Assembly (NCBI RefSeq): GCF_042663885.1
Contig: NZ_JBHSXV010000001.1
Strand: one strand, 5' to 3'
Origin: Aquipuribacter hungaricus
GTDB lineage: Bacteria > Actinomycetota > Actinomycetes > Actinomycetales > JBBAYJ01
Length of the DNA: 64,000 bases
Shown piece by piece: positions 42,431 through 50,597 of the stretch (its first letter is position 1; the number at the start of each line of letters is the position of its first letter). Below the pieces are notes generated by a model. That model saw only the letters and a list, made by a program, of their open reading frames with translations, did no database searches and was not told the origin of the DNA. The position numbers were made by a program, and so were the translations under genes.

Positions 42431-43765
42431 GTGAGCGGGCCCGGGACGACCGGTGCGGCAGCCCCCGAGGACGCCCTCGCGCATGGCGCGGACGGTGCCG
42501 GCGCCGGTGCGCGGCGCGGCGGCGCGGGCCGGTCGCTGGGCGGGCGCGCGGGCTGGATCCTCGCCGACCAGGCCGTCTCCAGCCTGGCCAACGCGGGGCT
42601 GAGCATCGTCGTGGCGCGGACGGTCTCCCCGACCGAGTACGGCGCGTTCGCCCTGGCGTTCTCCGTCTACACCTTCGCGGTCGCCATCAGCCAGGCGTCC
42701 TCCGGGCAGGTCGTCATGATCCGGTACGCGACCGCCACGGGGGAGCTGCGCACCCGGGTGGCCGCCGCGGCCGGCGGCACGTCGGTCGTCATCGGGCTGC
42801 TGAGCGCGCTCGTCATGGTGCTGGCCTCGCTGCCGCTGGGGGTGCCGCTGCGCGACGTGCTCCTGGCCACGGGGGTCCTGCTGCCGGCGCTCATGCTCCA
42901 GGACACGTGGCGGACGGTCTTCGTCTCCCGCGGCACGCCCCGGCACGCCTTCACCAACGACCTGCTGTGGACCGTCCTGCAGGCGGTCCTCATCGCGGGC
43001 CTGCTCGTGGCCGGCGCGGAGCGGGCCGTCTGGTACGTGCTCGCCTGGGGGCTCGCCGCGCTCGTGGCCGCCGTCTGGGGTGCCCGGCAGGCCGGCGCCG
43101 TGCCGGACCTGCGGGCGAGCCGCCGGTTCCTCGTCGACCACCGGGACGTGGCCGGTCCCTCCGTCGCCAACGCCGCCGCGATCCTCGGCGCCACCCAGGT
43201 GGCGTTCGTCCTCATGGCGGCCGTGGCCTCGGTGGAGACCGTCGGGGCGATCCGCGCCGCGCAGACCCTGCTCGGCCCCCTCAACATCGTGGGCTTCGCC
43301 CTGAGCTCCTTCGCCGTGCCGGAGATCGTCCGCCACGACCTGTCCCGGCGCAGCCACGTCCTCGTGGCACTGGTCCTCAGCGGGGTCATGGTCGTCGTGG
43401 ACCTGGTGTGGGGCGGGATCCTGCTCCTGCTGCCCCGGGCGGCGGGGGAGGCCCTGCTCGGCGAGACCTGGACCGGTGCCCGCGAGGCGCTGCCGGGGCT
43501 CGTCGTGTTCACCGCCTGCATCGGCGCGACCGTCGGCGCCACGGCCGTCATGCGGGCGCTCGCCCGCACCACCTACGCGTTCTGGACCTCGGCCATGCTG
43601 GGTCCGCTCGTGGTCCTGCTCTCGGTCATCGGGGCCTGGCGCTACGGCGAGGCGGGCGCCGCGTGGGGCCTGGCGGCAGCCGCCGCCCTCGTCGTGCCGC
43701 CGGCCTGGTGGCTCCTGCTCCGCGCGGCCCGGCTCGGGCGCGTCCCCTCGGAGGTGTCCGCATGA
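42431..43765 (+). CDS. polysaccharide flippase, Wzx/MATE-like
   Basis: A 444-residue protein with about twelve hydrophobic segments, beginning GGRAGWILADQAVSSLANAGLSIVVARTVSPTEYGAFAL, typical of oligosaccharide flippases. It moves undecaprenyl-linked repeat units across the membrane. An ATG at 42299 would add 44 residues, but it overlaps the divergent gene and its codons have many A or T third bases, unlike this genome. I therefore prefer the GTG at 42431, preceded by GGCGAGG. The gap 42309-42430 then holds the divergent promoters. The glycosyltransferase fusion overlaps its stop (ATGA). Confidence 0.87.
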   Translation: MSGPGTTGAAAPEDALAHGADGAGAGARRGGAGRSLGGRAGWILADQAVSSLANAGLSIVVARTVSPTEYGAFALAFSVYTFAVAISQASSGQVVMIRYATATGELRTRVAAAAGGTSVVIGLLSALVMVLASLPLGVPLRDVLLATGVLLPALMLQDTWRTVFVSRGTPRHAFTNDLLWTVLQAVLIAGLLVAGAERAVWYVLAWGLAALVAAVWGARQAGAVPDLRASRRFLVDHRDVAGPSVANAAAILGATQVAFVLMAAVASVETVGAIRAAQTLLGPLNIVGFALSSFAVPEIVRHDLSRRSHVLVALVLSGVMVVVDLVWGGILLLLPRAAGEALLGETWTGAREALPGLVVFTACIGATVGATAVMRALARTTYAFWTSAMLGPLVVLLSVIGAWRYGEAGAAWGLAAAAALVVPPAWWLLLRAARLGRVPSEVSA

Positions 43766-46167
43766 CCGACCTGACCCCCACGACCGACCCGACCGACCCG
43801 ACCGACCCGACCGACCCGACCGACCTGACCGACCTGACCGCGGCCGGCCCGCTCCGGGTCCTGCTGCTGTCGCACGTGCCCGACGACCCCGACGGCGGCG
43901 CCTCGCGGGTCTACCACCTGCTCGCCGACGGCCTCCGGGGGCGGGGGCACGAGGTGCGGCTGCAGCACCTGGAGGACATGGGCCTGCCGGAGGACCCGCG
44001 GCTGCGGCTGCTCGCCCGCCGCACCCTGCTGCCGCAGCTCGTCAGCCGGGCGGCCCGGCGCTGGGAGCCCGCGTCCTACGACGTCGTCATGGCCTCCTCC
44101 GGCACGGCGTACCCCCTGTTCCGCCGGTTGCGGCGCACCCCGTCGCGCCCGCTGCTGGTCAACCACGTCCACGGCCTCGTGGTGCACGACCACGTCGCCG
44201 GGCTCGTCGAGGCCCAGCTCGGCCACCACCGCGCGGGACCGGCGAACCGCCTGGTCACCGGCCCGTTCCAGGTCCGCTGGGACGCCCGGGGCACCGGGGC
44301 CGCCGACGTCACCGTGGTGCAGAACCTGCGCGACCTGGCGACGCTGCGCGCGGCCGGCGGCGACGCCGTGCTCGTCCCGCCGCCGGTGCACCCGGAGCTG
44401 CTCGCCGCGTCCCTCGACGCGCCCCCGGTCGCCGGCCGCACCCCCGGGTCGGTCGTCTGGTTCGGGACCTGGGAGGCCCGCAAGGGCGCCTTCCACGTGC
44501 CCGCCGCCTTCCGCCTGCTGCGCGAGCAGCACCCCTCGGCCACGCTCACCGTCGGCGGGACCGGCCTGGGCCAGGACGAGGTCCGCGCGCACTTCCACCC
44601 GGGCGACCGCAGGTCCGTCACCGTGCTGCCCCGGATCAGCGTCGCCGAGCACGCGCGGCTGCTGGGGTCGTCGTCGGTCCTGCTGTTCCCGTCGCTGTCC
44701 GAGGGCTTCGGGCTCGCCCTGCCCGAGGCGATGGCCTTCGGGTGCGCGGCGGTGACGACGGCCACCGCGTTCGGCGGGGACCACCTCACCGACATGGTCG
44801 ACGCCCGCGTGGTCGCCCCCACGTCGGAGCACCTGGGCCGTGCCCTGGTGCAGCTGGTCGGCGACGACGAGGCCCGGGTGCGCATCGCCACCGCCGGGCA
44901 GGCGGTCGCGCGCTCGTTCACCGTCGACCGCACCGTGCAGGGCTACGAGGAGGTCTTCGCCCGGGCCCGGCGCACCCGGCCCGCCCCCGGGGCCACCACG
45001 GGGCTCTCCCCGGCCGGGCCGGCGGCCGACGGCGCTGCCGCCCCGACCGTGGCCGTCGTCATCCCGGTCCACGACTACGAGGACTTCCTCGCCGAGACGA
45101 TCGACAGCGTGCTCGCGCAGGACCCCCCGTTCGCCGAGGTCGTCGTGGTCGACGACGGGTCCACCGACCGGTCCGCCGAGGTCGCGCGCGGCTACGGGGA
45201 CCGGGTCCGGCTCGTCGAGCAGGAGAACGGCGGCCAGCTGTCGGCCTGCCTCACGGGGCTCGCCGTCTGCTCGTCGGACTACGTCTTCTTCCTCGACGCC
45301 GACGACCTCGCCGTCCCCGGCATGCTCACCACCCTGCGGACCGCGCTCGCCGGCCGCCCCGCCAAGGTGCAGTTCCCGCTGGAGGCGGTCGACGCCGTCG
45401 GGGTGCCCACCGGCTCGGTCTTCCCCACGGTGCCCGACGGCTACGGGGCGGCCGAGATGGTGCGCGACAACGCGGTGCTCGGCTTCTACACCTGCCCGCC
45501 GACGTCCGGGAACGTCTACCGGCGCGACGTGCTGCTGGGCATGCGGACCGACCTGCTCGACCTGCGCGACTTCGTCGACGGGCCCCTCACGCTCGCCCTG
45601 CCCCACCTCGGGGAGCCGGTCGTCAGCCTGCCGGTGCCGCTGGCCCGGTACCGGGTCCACGGCGGCAACCACAGCCAGTGGAACCGCCCCACGCCGGAGC
45701 GGCTCCAGGGCGAGATCGACTGGTTCGGGCGCCGCTGGGAGCAGACCTGCGCGCTCCTCGACCTCGACGAGCCCCCGTTCGGCGCCTCGGCCCCGGCCTA
45801 CGTGCTCGAGCGCCGGCTCATGCTCGGTGCGCTCGAGGGCCGGCCCTGGCTGCTGCCCCCGGCGCTCCGGCTGGTCCGGCGGCTCTCGCAGGCGCACCTG
45901 CCGGTCGCGCACCTGCTCGGGCTGTCGGTGTGGGCGCTGCTGCTGGTGGTGCCGTCCGCGCGCCTGCGCGCCGCGCTCGTCGTCGGCCGTCGCGACCCCA
46001 CCCGCCGCCCCGCGGTCGTCGGCCGGGTCCTCGCGGGGCTGCGGCGGGCCCGTGCCCTGACCCGTGCCGCGACCAGCCGCGGCACGGCACCCGACCGCAG
46101 CCCCGCTGCCACCACCCGACCAGGCAGCACCCCCGTCCCGAGCACCGAGGAGGGCGACCGTGCATAG
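43762..46167 (+). CDS. fused GT4-GT2 glycosyltransferase
   Basis: An 801-residue protein carrying two enzymes. Residues about 30-400 are a GT-B family 4 transferase, with VWFGTWEARKGAFHVPAAF and the donor-site motif FPSLSEGFGLALPEAMAFG. After a Pro/Ala linker, residues about 428-660 form a GT-A family 2 transferase with VVIPVHDYEDFLAETIDSVL, DDGSTDRS and the metal-binding DADD. The C-terminal 140 residues are helical and basic, perhaps membrane-associated. The N-terminus carries six Thr-Asp-Pro/Leu units from a 54-base repeat. It likely adds two successive sugars to the repeat unit. The next start overlaps its stop. Confidence 0.9.
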   Translation: MTDLTPTTDPTDPTDPTDPTDLTDLTAAGPLRVLLLSHVPDDPDGGASRVYHLLADGLRGRGHEVRLQHLEDMGLPEDPRLRLLARRTLLPQLVSRAARRWEPASYDVVMASSGTAYPLFRRLRRTPSRPLLVNHVHGLVVHDHVAGLVEAQLGHHRAGPANRLVTGPFQVRWDARGTGAADVTVVQNLRDLATLRAAGGDAVLVPPPVHPELLAASLDAPPVAGRTPGSVVWFGTWEARKGAFHVPAAFRLLREQHPSATLTVGGTGLGQDEVRAHFHPGDRRSVTVLPRISVAEHARLLGSSSVLLFPSLSEGFGLALPEAMAFGCAAVTTATAFGGDHLTDMVDARVVAPTSEHLGRALVQLVGDDEARVRIATAGQAVARSFTVDRTVQGYEEVFARARRTRPAPGATTGLSPAGPAADGAAAPTVAVVIPVHDYEDFLAETIDSVLAQDPPFAEVVVVDDGSTDRSAEVARGYGDRVRLVEQENGGQLSACLTGLAVCSSDYVFFLDADDLAVPGMLTTLRTALAGRPAKVQFPLEAVDAVGVPTGSVFPTVPDGYGAAEMVRDNAVLGFYTCPPTSGNVYRRDVLLGMRTDLLDLRDFVDGPLTLALPHLGEPVVSLPVPLARYRVHGGNHSQWNRPTPERLQGEIDWFGRRWEQTCALLDLDEPPFGASAPAYVLERRLMLGALEGRPWLLPPALRLVRRLSQAHLPVAHLLGLSVWALLLVVPSARLRAALVVGRRDPTRRPAVVGRVLAGLRRARALTRAATSRGTAPDRSPAATTRPGSTPVPSTEEGDRA
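43783..43836 (+). repeat. Six 9-bp tandem repeats at the 5' end of the glycosyltransferase fusion
   Basis: Four copies of ACCGACCCG and two of ACCGACCTG, in frame. Slippage would change the length of the N-terminal tail by three residues per unit. Confidence 0.85.
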
Positions 46168-47365
46168 CGTCGTCGTGGCGAAGTTCGTCCCCTGGCCGCC
46201 CAACAGCGGCGACAAGCGCCGCACCCTCGGTGTGGTGCGTGCCCTGCGCGCGCACGGCGAGGTGACGGTGTGTGCCTACGCCGGGCAGGACGAGGACGTG
46301 GCCGGGCTCGAGGCGGAGGGCGTGCGCGTGGTCGCCGTCCCTCGCGGCGGCCCGCTGCCGGCCCGGCTCGTCGACCTCGCGCTCGGCCTGCTGCGCGGCC
46401 AGAGCCTGACCTCGGCCCGGTTCTACTCCCGCGCCCTGGACGCCGCGGTGCGTGACGCGACCGCCCGGCGGGCCGACGCCCTCGTCGTCGAGCACGTCCA
46501 GCTCGTCCCCCTGGCGCGCCGCTCGTCGGCCGCCACCACCGTGCTCGACATGCACAACGTCGAGTCCTCCCTCACCGACCGGTACGCCCGCTCGCAGCGC
46601 GGCGTCCGGCGGCTGGTGCTCGCTGTCGAGGCCCGGCTGCTGCGGCGCCTGGAGCGGCGCGCCTCCGCCTCGGCCGGGGTGGTCGCCCTGGCCAGCGCCG
46701 GCGACGCGGACCGGCTCCGCGACCTGGTCGGTTCGGGGGCGAGGGGCGCCGACGGCCGCCCCGTCGTCGACCGGCTCGTCGTGGTCCCCAACGCCTGGGA
46801 CGAGCCGACCCCGCTGCCGCAGGCCACCGGGCCGGTCGTCTGCTTCGTCGCGCTGCTGTCGTGGGCGCCCAACGTCGACGCGGCCGTGTGGTTCGCCGAG
46901 CAGGTCTGGCCGCTCGTGCGGGCCGAGCGCCCCGACGCGACCCTGCTGCTCGTCGGCCGCAACCCCGCCCCGGCCGTCCGCGAGCTGGCCGGTCCCGGCC
47001 TCGAGGTCACCGGCACCGTCCCCGACCTCACCCCGTCCTACGCCCGCAGCGCCCTGGCCGTCGCGCCGCTGCGCTCCGGCGGCGGCTCCCGGCTGAAGAT
47101 CCTCGAGGCCCTGGCCCACGCCCGCCCGGTGGTGTCCACCACGGTCGGGGTCGAAGGGCTCGAGGACCTCGTCGGCCGGGGCGTCGTCGTCGCCGACGAG
47201 CCCGCGGCCATGGCCCGGGAGCTGGTCGACCTCCTCGCCGACCCCGCGCGCCGTGCCAGGCTCGGCGAGGCCGGCGCCGCCGCGGTCGGCGACGACCACT
47301 CCTGGGCGGCCGCGACCCGGCCGCTCGTCCAGCGCATCTCCGACGACCTGGGGGCCCAGACGTGA
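46160..47365 (+). CDS. glycosyltransferase family 4
   Basis: A 401-residue GT-B transferase. The N-terminal domain opens KFVPWPPNSGDKRRTLGVVRAL, typical of the PEP-CTERM/exopolysaccharide-type family 4 enzymes. The acceptor-side motif is VEHVQLVPLA and LDMHNVESSL. The C-terminal donor site has FVALLSWAPNVDAAVWF and RSGGGSRLKILEALAHARPVVST. It acts on the cytoplasmic face in repeat-unit assembly. The GTG start at 46160 has GAGGAGGG upstream and overlaps the previous stop; a longer start at 46064 lies inside the neighbour. Confidence 0.9.
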   Translation: MHSVVVAKFVPWPPNSGDKRRTLGVVRALRAHGEVTVCAYAGQDEDVAGLEAEGVRVVAVPRGGPLPARLVDLALGLLRGQSLTSARFYSRALDAAVRDATARRADALVVEHVQLVPLARRSSAATTVLDMHNVESSLTDRYARSQRGVRRLVLAVEARLLRRLERRASASAGVVALASAGDADRLRDLVGSGARGADGRPVVDRLVVVPNAWDEPTPLPQATGPVVCFVALLSWAPNVDAAVWFAEQVWPLVRAERPDATLLLVGRNPAPAVRELAGPGLEVTGTVPDLTPSYARSALAVAPLRSGGGSRLKILEALAHARPVVSTTVGVEGLEDLVGRGVVVADEPAAMARELVDLLADPARRARLGEAGAAAVGDDHSWAAATRPLVQRISDDLGAQT

Positions 47366-48384
47366 CCGAGGACCAGACCGGGCCGGGGCGGCCGACGCTC
47401 ACGGTCGTCATCCCCGCCCGGGACGAGATCGAGCGCTGGCCGGCCGTCCTGGAACGGCTGCGTGCGCAGACCCTGCAGCCGGACCAGGTCGTCGTGGCCG
47501 ACGGCACGTCCACCGACGGCAGCCGGGAGTGGCTGGACCGGGTGGCCGCCGACGACCCCTCGTTCGTCGTCGTCGACAACCCCCGCCGGGTCGTCCCCGC
47601 GGCCCTCAACGTCGCGCTGGCCGCGGCCACCGGCGACCTCGTCGCGCGGATGGACACCCACGCCGACTACGCCGACGACTACCTGGAGCAGGTCGTCGGT
47701 TTCCTGCGCGCCACGCCCGGCGCCGCGGGGGTCGGCGGCGCCATGGAGACCGCGGGCCGGGGCGCCTGGGGGGCGGCCATCGCCTCGGTGCTGTCGCGGC
47801 CCGTCGGCCTCGGCGGCGCACGCCACCGGGTCGGCGGCGCGCCCGGGCCGATCGTCCACGTGTTCTCCGGCTGCTACCGGCGCGAGCAGCTCGTCGCGGC
47901 CGGCGGCTGGGACGAGCGGCTGCACGCCAACGAGGACTACGAGATGGACGTCCGGGTGGCGGAGTCCGGGTCCCCGGTGCACCTGCAGCCGGCCGCCCGC
48001 AGCACCTGGTACGTCCGCCGCACCCCCCGCGCGCTCGCGCTGCAGATGTGGCGCTACGGCTACTACAAGGGCCTCACCCTGCACCTGCACCCCGGCTCGC
48101 TGCGGGCCCGGCAGCTCGCCCCGCCGCTGGTGGTCCTCGGCCTGCTCCTGGGACCGCTGGTCAGCCGCCGCGGCTGGGCCGCCGGCGCCGCCGGGTACGC
48201 CCTGCTCAGCGGGGCCCTCGGCGCCCGGGCAGCCCACGCCGACGGCGCCGAGCCGTGGCGCGGCGCCGTCGTCCCCGCCCTGGTCCACCTCAGCTGGGGG
48301 GCCGGCCTGCTCGCCGGCCTGGTCCGCTTCGCGCCGGAGCGGCGGCGCGGTCCGGTGCCGCGCCTGCCGGTGCCGCCCGCGTGA
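47362..48384 (+). CDS. glycosyltransferase family 2
   Basis: A 340-residue GT-A enzyme opening TLTVVIPARDEIERWPAVLERL, with the nucleotide-site VADGTSTDGS and RMDTHADY in place of the usual DxD. The catalytic-base region is HANEDYEMDVRV. Two to three C-terminal hydrophobic segments (about 245-325) anchor it in the membrane, as in ExoA-like succinoglycan transferases. GTGA overlaps on both sides place it inside the polymer operon. Confidence 0.9.
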   Translation: MTEDQTGPGRPTLTVVIPARDEIERWPAVLERLRAQTLQPDQVVVADGTSTDGSREWLDRVAADDPSFVVVDNPRRVVPAALNVALAAATGDLVARMDTHADYADDYLEQVVGFLRATPGAAGVGGAMETAGRGAWGAAIASVLSRPVGLGGARHRVGGAPGPIVHVFSGCYRREQLVAAGGWDERLHANEDYEMDVRVAESGSPVHLQPAARSTWYVRRTPRALALQMWRYGYYKGLTLHLHPGSLRARQLAPPLVVLGLLLGPLVSRRGWAAGAAGYALLSGALGARAAHADGAEPWRGAVVPALVHLSWGAGLLAGLVRFAPERRRGPVPRLPVPPA

Positions 48385-49340
48385 GCGCCGACCGGTTCGA
48401 CCCCGTCCTCGCGCTCGCCCGCGGCTGGTGGCTCGTCCTGCTGTGCGCGGCGCTCGTCGCGGCGGTCCTCGGGCTCGGCCTCACCCAGGTCGACCCCGTC
48501 TACCGGAGCTCGACGACCCTGCTCGTGTCCAGCGTCGACCCCACGGCGGTCCTCACCGGGTCCTCCCAGGGCGGCGGCGACGTGGTCCGGTCCATCAACA
48601 CCCAGGCCCGGGTGGTGCTCAGCGACGCCGTCACCGAGCGCGCGGCCGACGACCTGGGCCTGCGTCCCCGCGACGTCCGCGAGGCGGTGACGGTGGGGGT
48701 CGAGGAGCAGACCGACGTGCTCGTCGTCAGCGCCACCGCCGGGACCCCGGAGCAGGCGCAGACGGTCGCGGCCGGCGTCACCGCGGCCTACCTCGACATC
48801 GGCCAGGAGTCCGCCGTGGCGCCGCTGCTGGCCCAGGCCGACGCCCTGCAGGCCACCGCCGTGCAGCTCCAGGGCCAGGTCGGCGCGGTGCCCCTGCAGG
48901 AGGACGGGACACCCGACCCGCGGGCGGTCGCGCTCGCGGAGGAGGTCGCCTCCCTCGCGCAGCAGGAGGCCCGGCTGCGCGCCGCGGCGGACCTCGCCAC
49001 CGGGCAGGTCTCCGTGCTCACCGCCGCCGACCTGCCGGAGTCCCCGAGCTCGGTCGGCCCCAGGTCGGGCGCGGCCGTGGGGGCGGTGCTCGGCGGTGCC
49101 CTCGGCGTCATGCTCGCGCTGCTGCGCGGCTGGACGTCCGCGCGGGCCGGGCAGCGGGGCGCGGCCAGGCGCCGGGCGGGCGACGAGCCCGTGCCGGTCG
49201 CCACCACGGGCCCTGCCGCTGCCCCCACGTCCTCCCCGACGACTGCGGCCCCGACGGCTGCGGCCCCGGGCGCTGCGCCTTCCGCGCCTCCCGCGGCTGC
49301 CGCGCCGGCCCCGGTGGCGTCCCCGGCGACCGGGGAGTGA
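48381..49340 (+). CDS. Wzz-like chain-length protein without kinase domain
   Basis: A 319-residue protein. Two membrane helices (about 16-36 and 228-246) bracket an extracytoplasmic domain opening VDPVYRSSTTLLVSSVDP, the Wzz signature. A helical section 120-215 follows. The cytoplasmic tail (250-319) is basic, then Ala/Pro/Thr-rich and disordered, and lacks Walker or Tyr-cluster motifs. It is therefore the CapA/YveK-type half only; no tyrosine kinase partner is in this locus. It regulates polymer length with the polymerase encoded next. Confidence 0.87.
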   Translation: MSADRFDPVLALARGWWLVLLCAALVAAVLGLGLTQVDPVYRSSTTLLVSSVDPTAVLTGSSQGGGDVVRSINTQARVVLSDAVTERAADDLGLRPRDVREAVTVGVEEQTDVLVVSATAGTPEQAQTVAAGVTAAYLDIGQESAVAPLLAQADALQATAVQLQGQVGAVPLQEDGTPDPRAVALAEEVASLAQQEARLRAAADLATGQVSVLTAADLPESPSSVGPRSGAAVGAVLGGALGVMLALLRGWTSARAGQRGAARRRAGDEPVPVATTGPAAAPTSSPTTAAPTAAAPGAAPSAPPAAAAPAPVASPATGE

Positions 49341-50584
49341 CGACGGGCCGGGGGCCCGAGCGCCTGCTGCTGGCGCTGCTGCTGGTCGTCGTGCTCACCC
49401 AGCGCCTGGCCCTGCCGCTCGGCGCCACGCAGGTGCCCCTGACCCTCGTCCTCTGCCTGGCGCTGCTCGCCGTCGGCGCCGTCACCGGCCGGCTCGTGCT
49501 CGACCGGACCCGGACCCGGCTCTACGTGGCGGCCATGTCGACGCTGGTGCTGCTCACCGTCGTCGCCCTGCTGCGCGGGCTGTCGCCGTCCCTGACGTCG
49601 CTGGTGCTGCTGCTCCTGCTGTACGCGGTCGTCGCCGTCCGGCCGGCCCGGCTGGACCGGGCCGCGGTCGACCGGCTGCTCGACGCCTACACGACCCTCA
49701 TGGTCGTCGTGGCCCTGGTCTGCCTGGCCCAGTCGGCCACCCAGTACGCCGGCGTGCCGTACCGGGACTGGCTGTCCGTCGTCGTGCCGTCCGAGCTGCT
49801 CGTCCAGGGCTACAACACCGGCGACCCGCTGTCGTACGGCTCCGACATCGTCCGGGTCAACGGCGTCCTCTTCCTCGAGCCGTCGTTCGTCTCGTACTTC
49901 CTCGGGCTGGCCGGCGTCGTCGCGCTGCACCGCGGCCGCTCGACGGTCGTGGTGGCGCTGCTCCTGCTCGGCCTGGTCCCGACGCTGGCCGGCAACGGCG
50001 TCGTCACCCTCGTCCTGGGCGTCGCGGTGCTCGCGGCCGGGCCGGCGCGCCGCCGCCTGCTCGTCCTCGTCGTCCCCGTGCTGCTGGCCGTCGTGGTGGC
50101 CGCGGTCACCCCGGTCGGGGAGCGCTTCCTCACCCGGCTCACCGAGGTGGGCAACGAGGGCTCGAGCCTCAGCCTGCGGCTCGTCGAGCCCTACGAGCGG
50201 CTGCTGCCGTCGTGGGCGCTCGACCCCGCCGCGGTCCTGCTCGGCTACGGGGCCGGGGCGGGCACCGATGCCACGGCCGCCGGGACCGCCGGGCTGCTGT
50301 CGCCCGCGCTGCCCAAGCTCCTGCTGGAGTACGGCGGGCCGGGCACGGTCGTCTTCCTGCTGTTCCTGCTGTGGTCCCTCGTGGCCGGCGGCGGCGCGCG
50401 GCCCTGGGCGCCGGCGCTCCTGGTCAGCTACCTCGTGCTCAACGCCGCCCTGCTGCAGGTGACGCTCGCGCTCACCACCGTGCTGTTCCTCCACCTGCTG
50501 CGGCCGTGGGACGGGCAGGGCGGCGCGGAGGCGCCCGAGGACGACGCCTCCCGGGACCAGCTCCCGGTGAGAGCGCTCCCATGA
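49337..50584 (+). CDS. polysaccharide polymerase / O-antigen ligase-like membrane protein
   Basis: A 415-residue protein with about ten to eleven hydrophobic segments and one large outer loop (about 130-180) holding RDWLSVVVPSELLVQGYNTGDPLSYGSD, followed by RVNGVLFLEPSFVSYFLG. It fits Wzy-type polymerases, whose sequences vary widely; a ligase role is the alternative. It closes the polymer operon. Its last codons form part of a CebR-like palindrome that lies before the FtsX gene. Confidence 0.82.
   Translation: MTTGRGPERLLLALLLVVVLTQRLALPLGATQVPLTLVLCLALLAVGAVTGRLVLDRTRTRLYVAAMSTLVLLTVVALLRGLSPSLTSLVLLLLLYAVVAVRPARLDRAAVDRLLDAYTTLMVVVALVCLAQSATQYAGVPYRDWLSVVVPSELLVQGYNTGDPLSYGSDIVRVNGVLFLEPSFVSYFLGLAGVVALHRGRSTVVVALLLLGLVPTLAGNGVVTLVLGVAVLAAGPARRRLLVLVVPVLLAVVVAAVTPVGERFLTRLTEVGNEGSSLSLRLVEPYERLLPSWALDPAAVLLGYGAGAGTDATAAGTAGLLSPALPKLLLEYGGPGTVVFLLFLLWSLVAGGGARPWAPALLVSYLVLNAALLQVTLALTTVLFLHLLRPWDGQGGAEAPEDDASRDQLPVRALP
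50568..50581. promoter_or_regulatory. CebR-like operator TGAGAGCGCTCCCA
   Basis: It matches the 14-bp palindromic operator known for the LacI-family cello-oligosaccharide repressor CebR/CelR (TGGGAGCGCTCCCA) at 13 of 14 positions. It ends six bases before the -10 box of the FtsX operon, a position suited to repression. Confidence 0.5.
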
Positions 50585-50586
50585 CA

Positions 50587-50592
50587 TAGTCT
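50587..50592 (+). promoter_or_regulatory. -10 box TAGTCT of the FtsX/ABC operon
   Basis: TAGTCT, five bases, then the ATG at 50598, consistent with a leaderless or near-leaderless message that starts just after the polymerase stop. Confidence 0.5.
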
Positions 50593-50597
50593 CCAGC

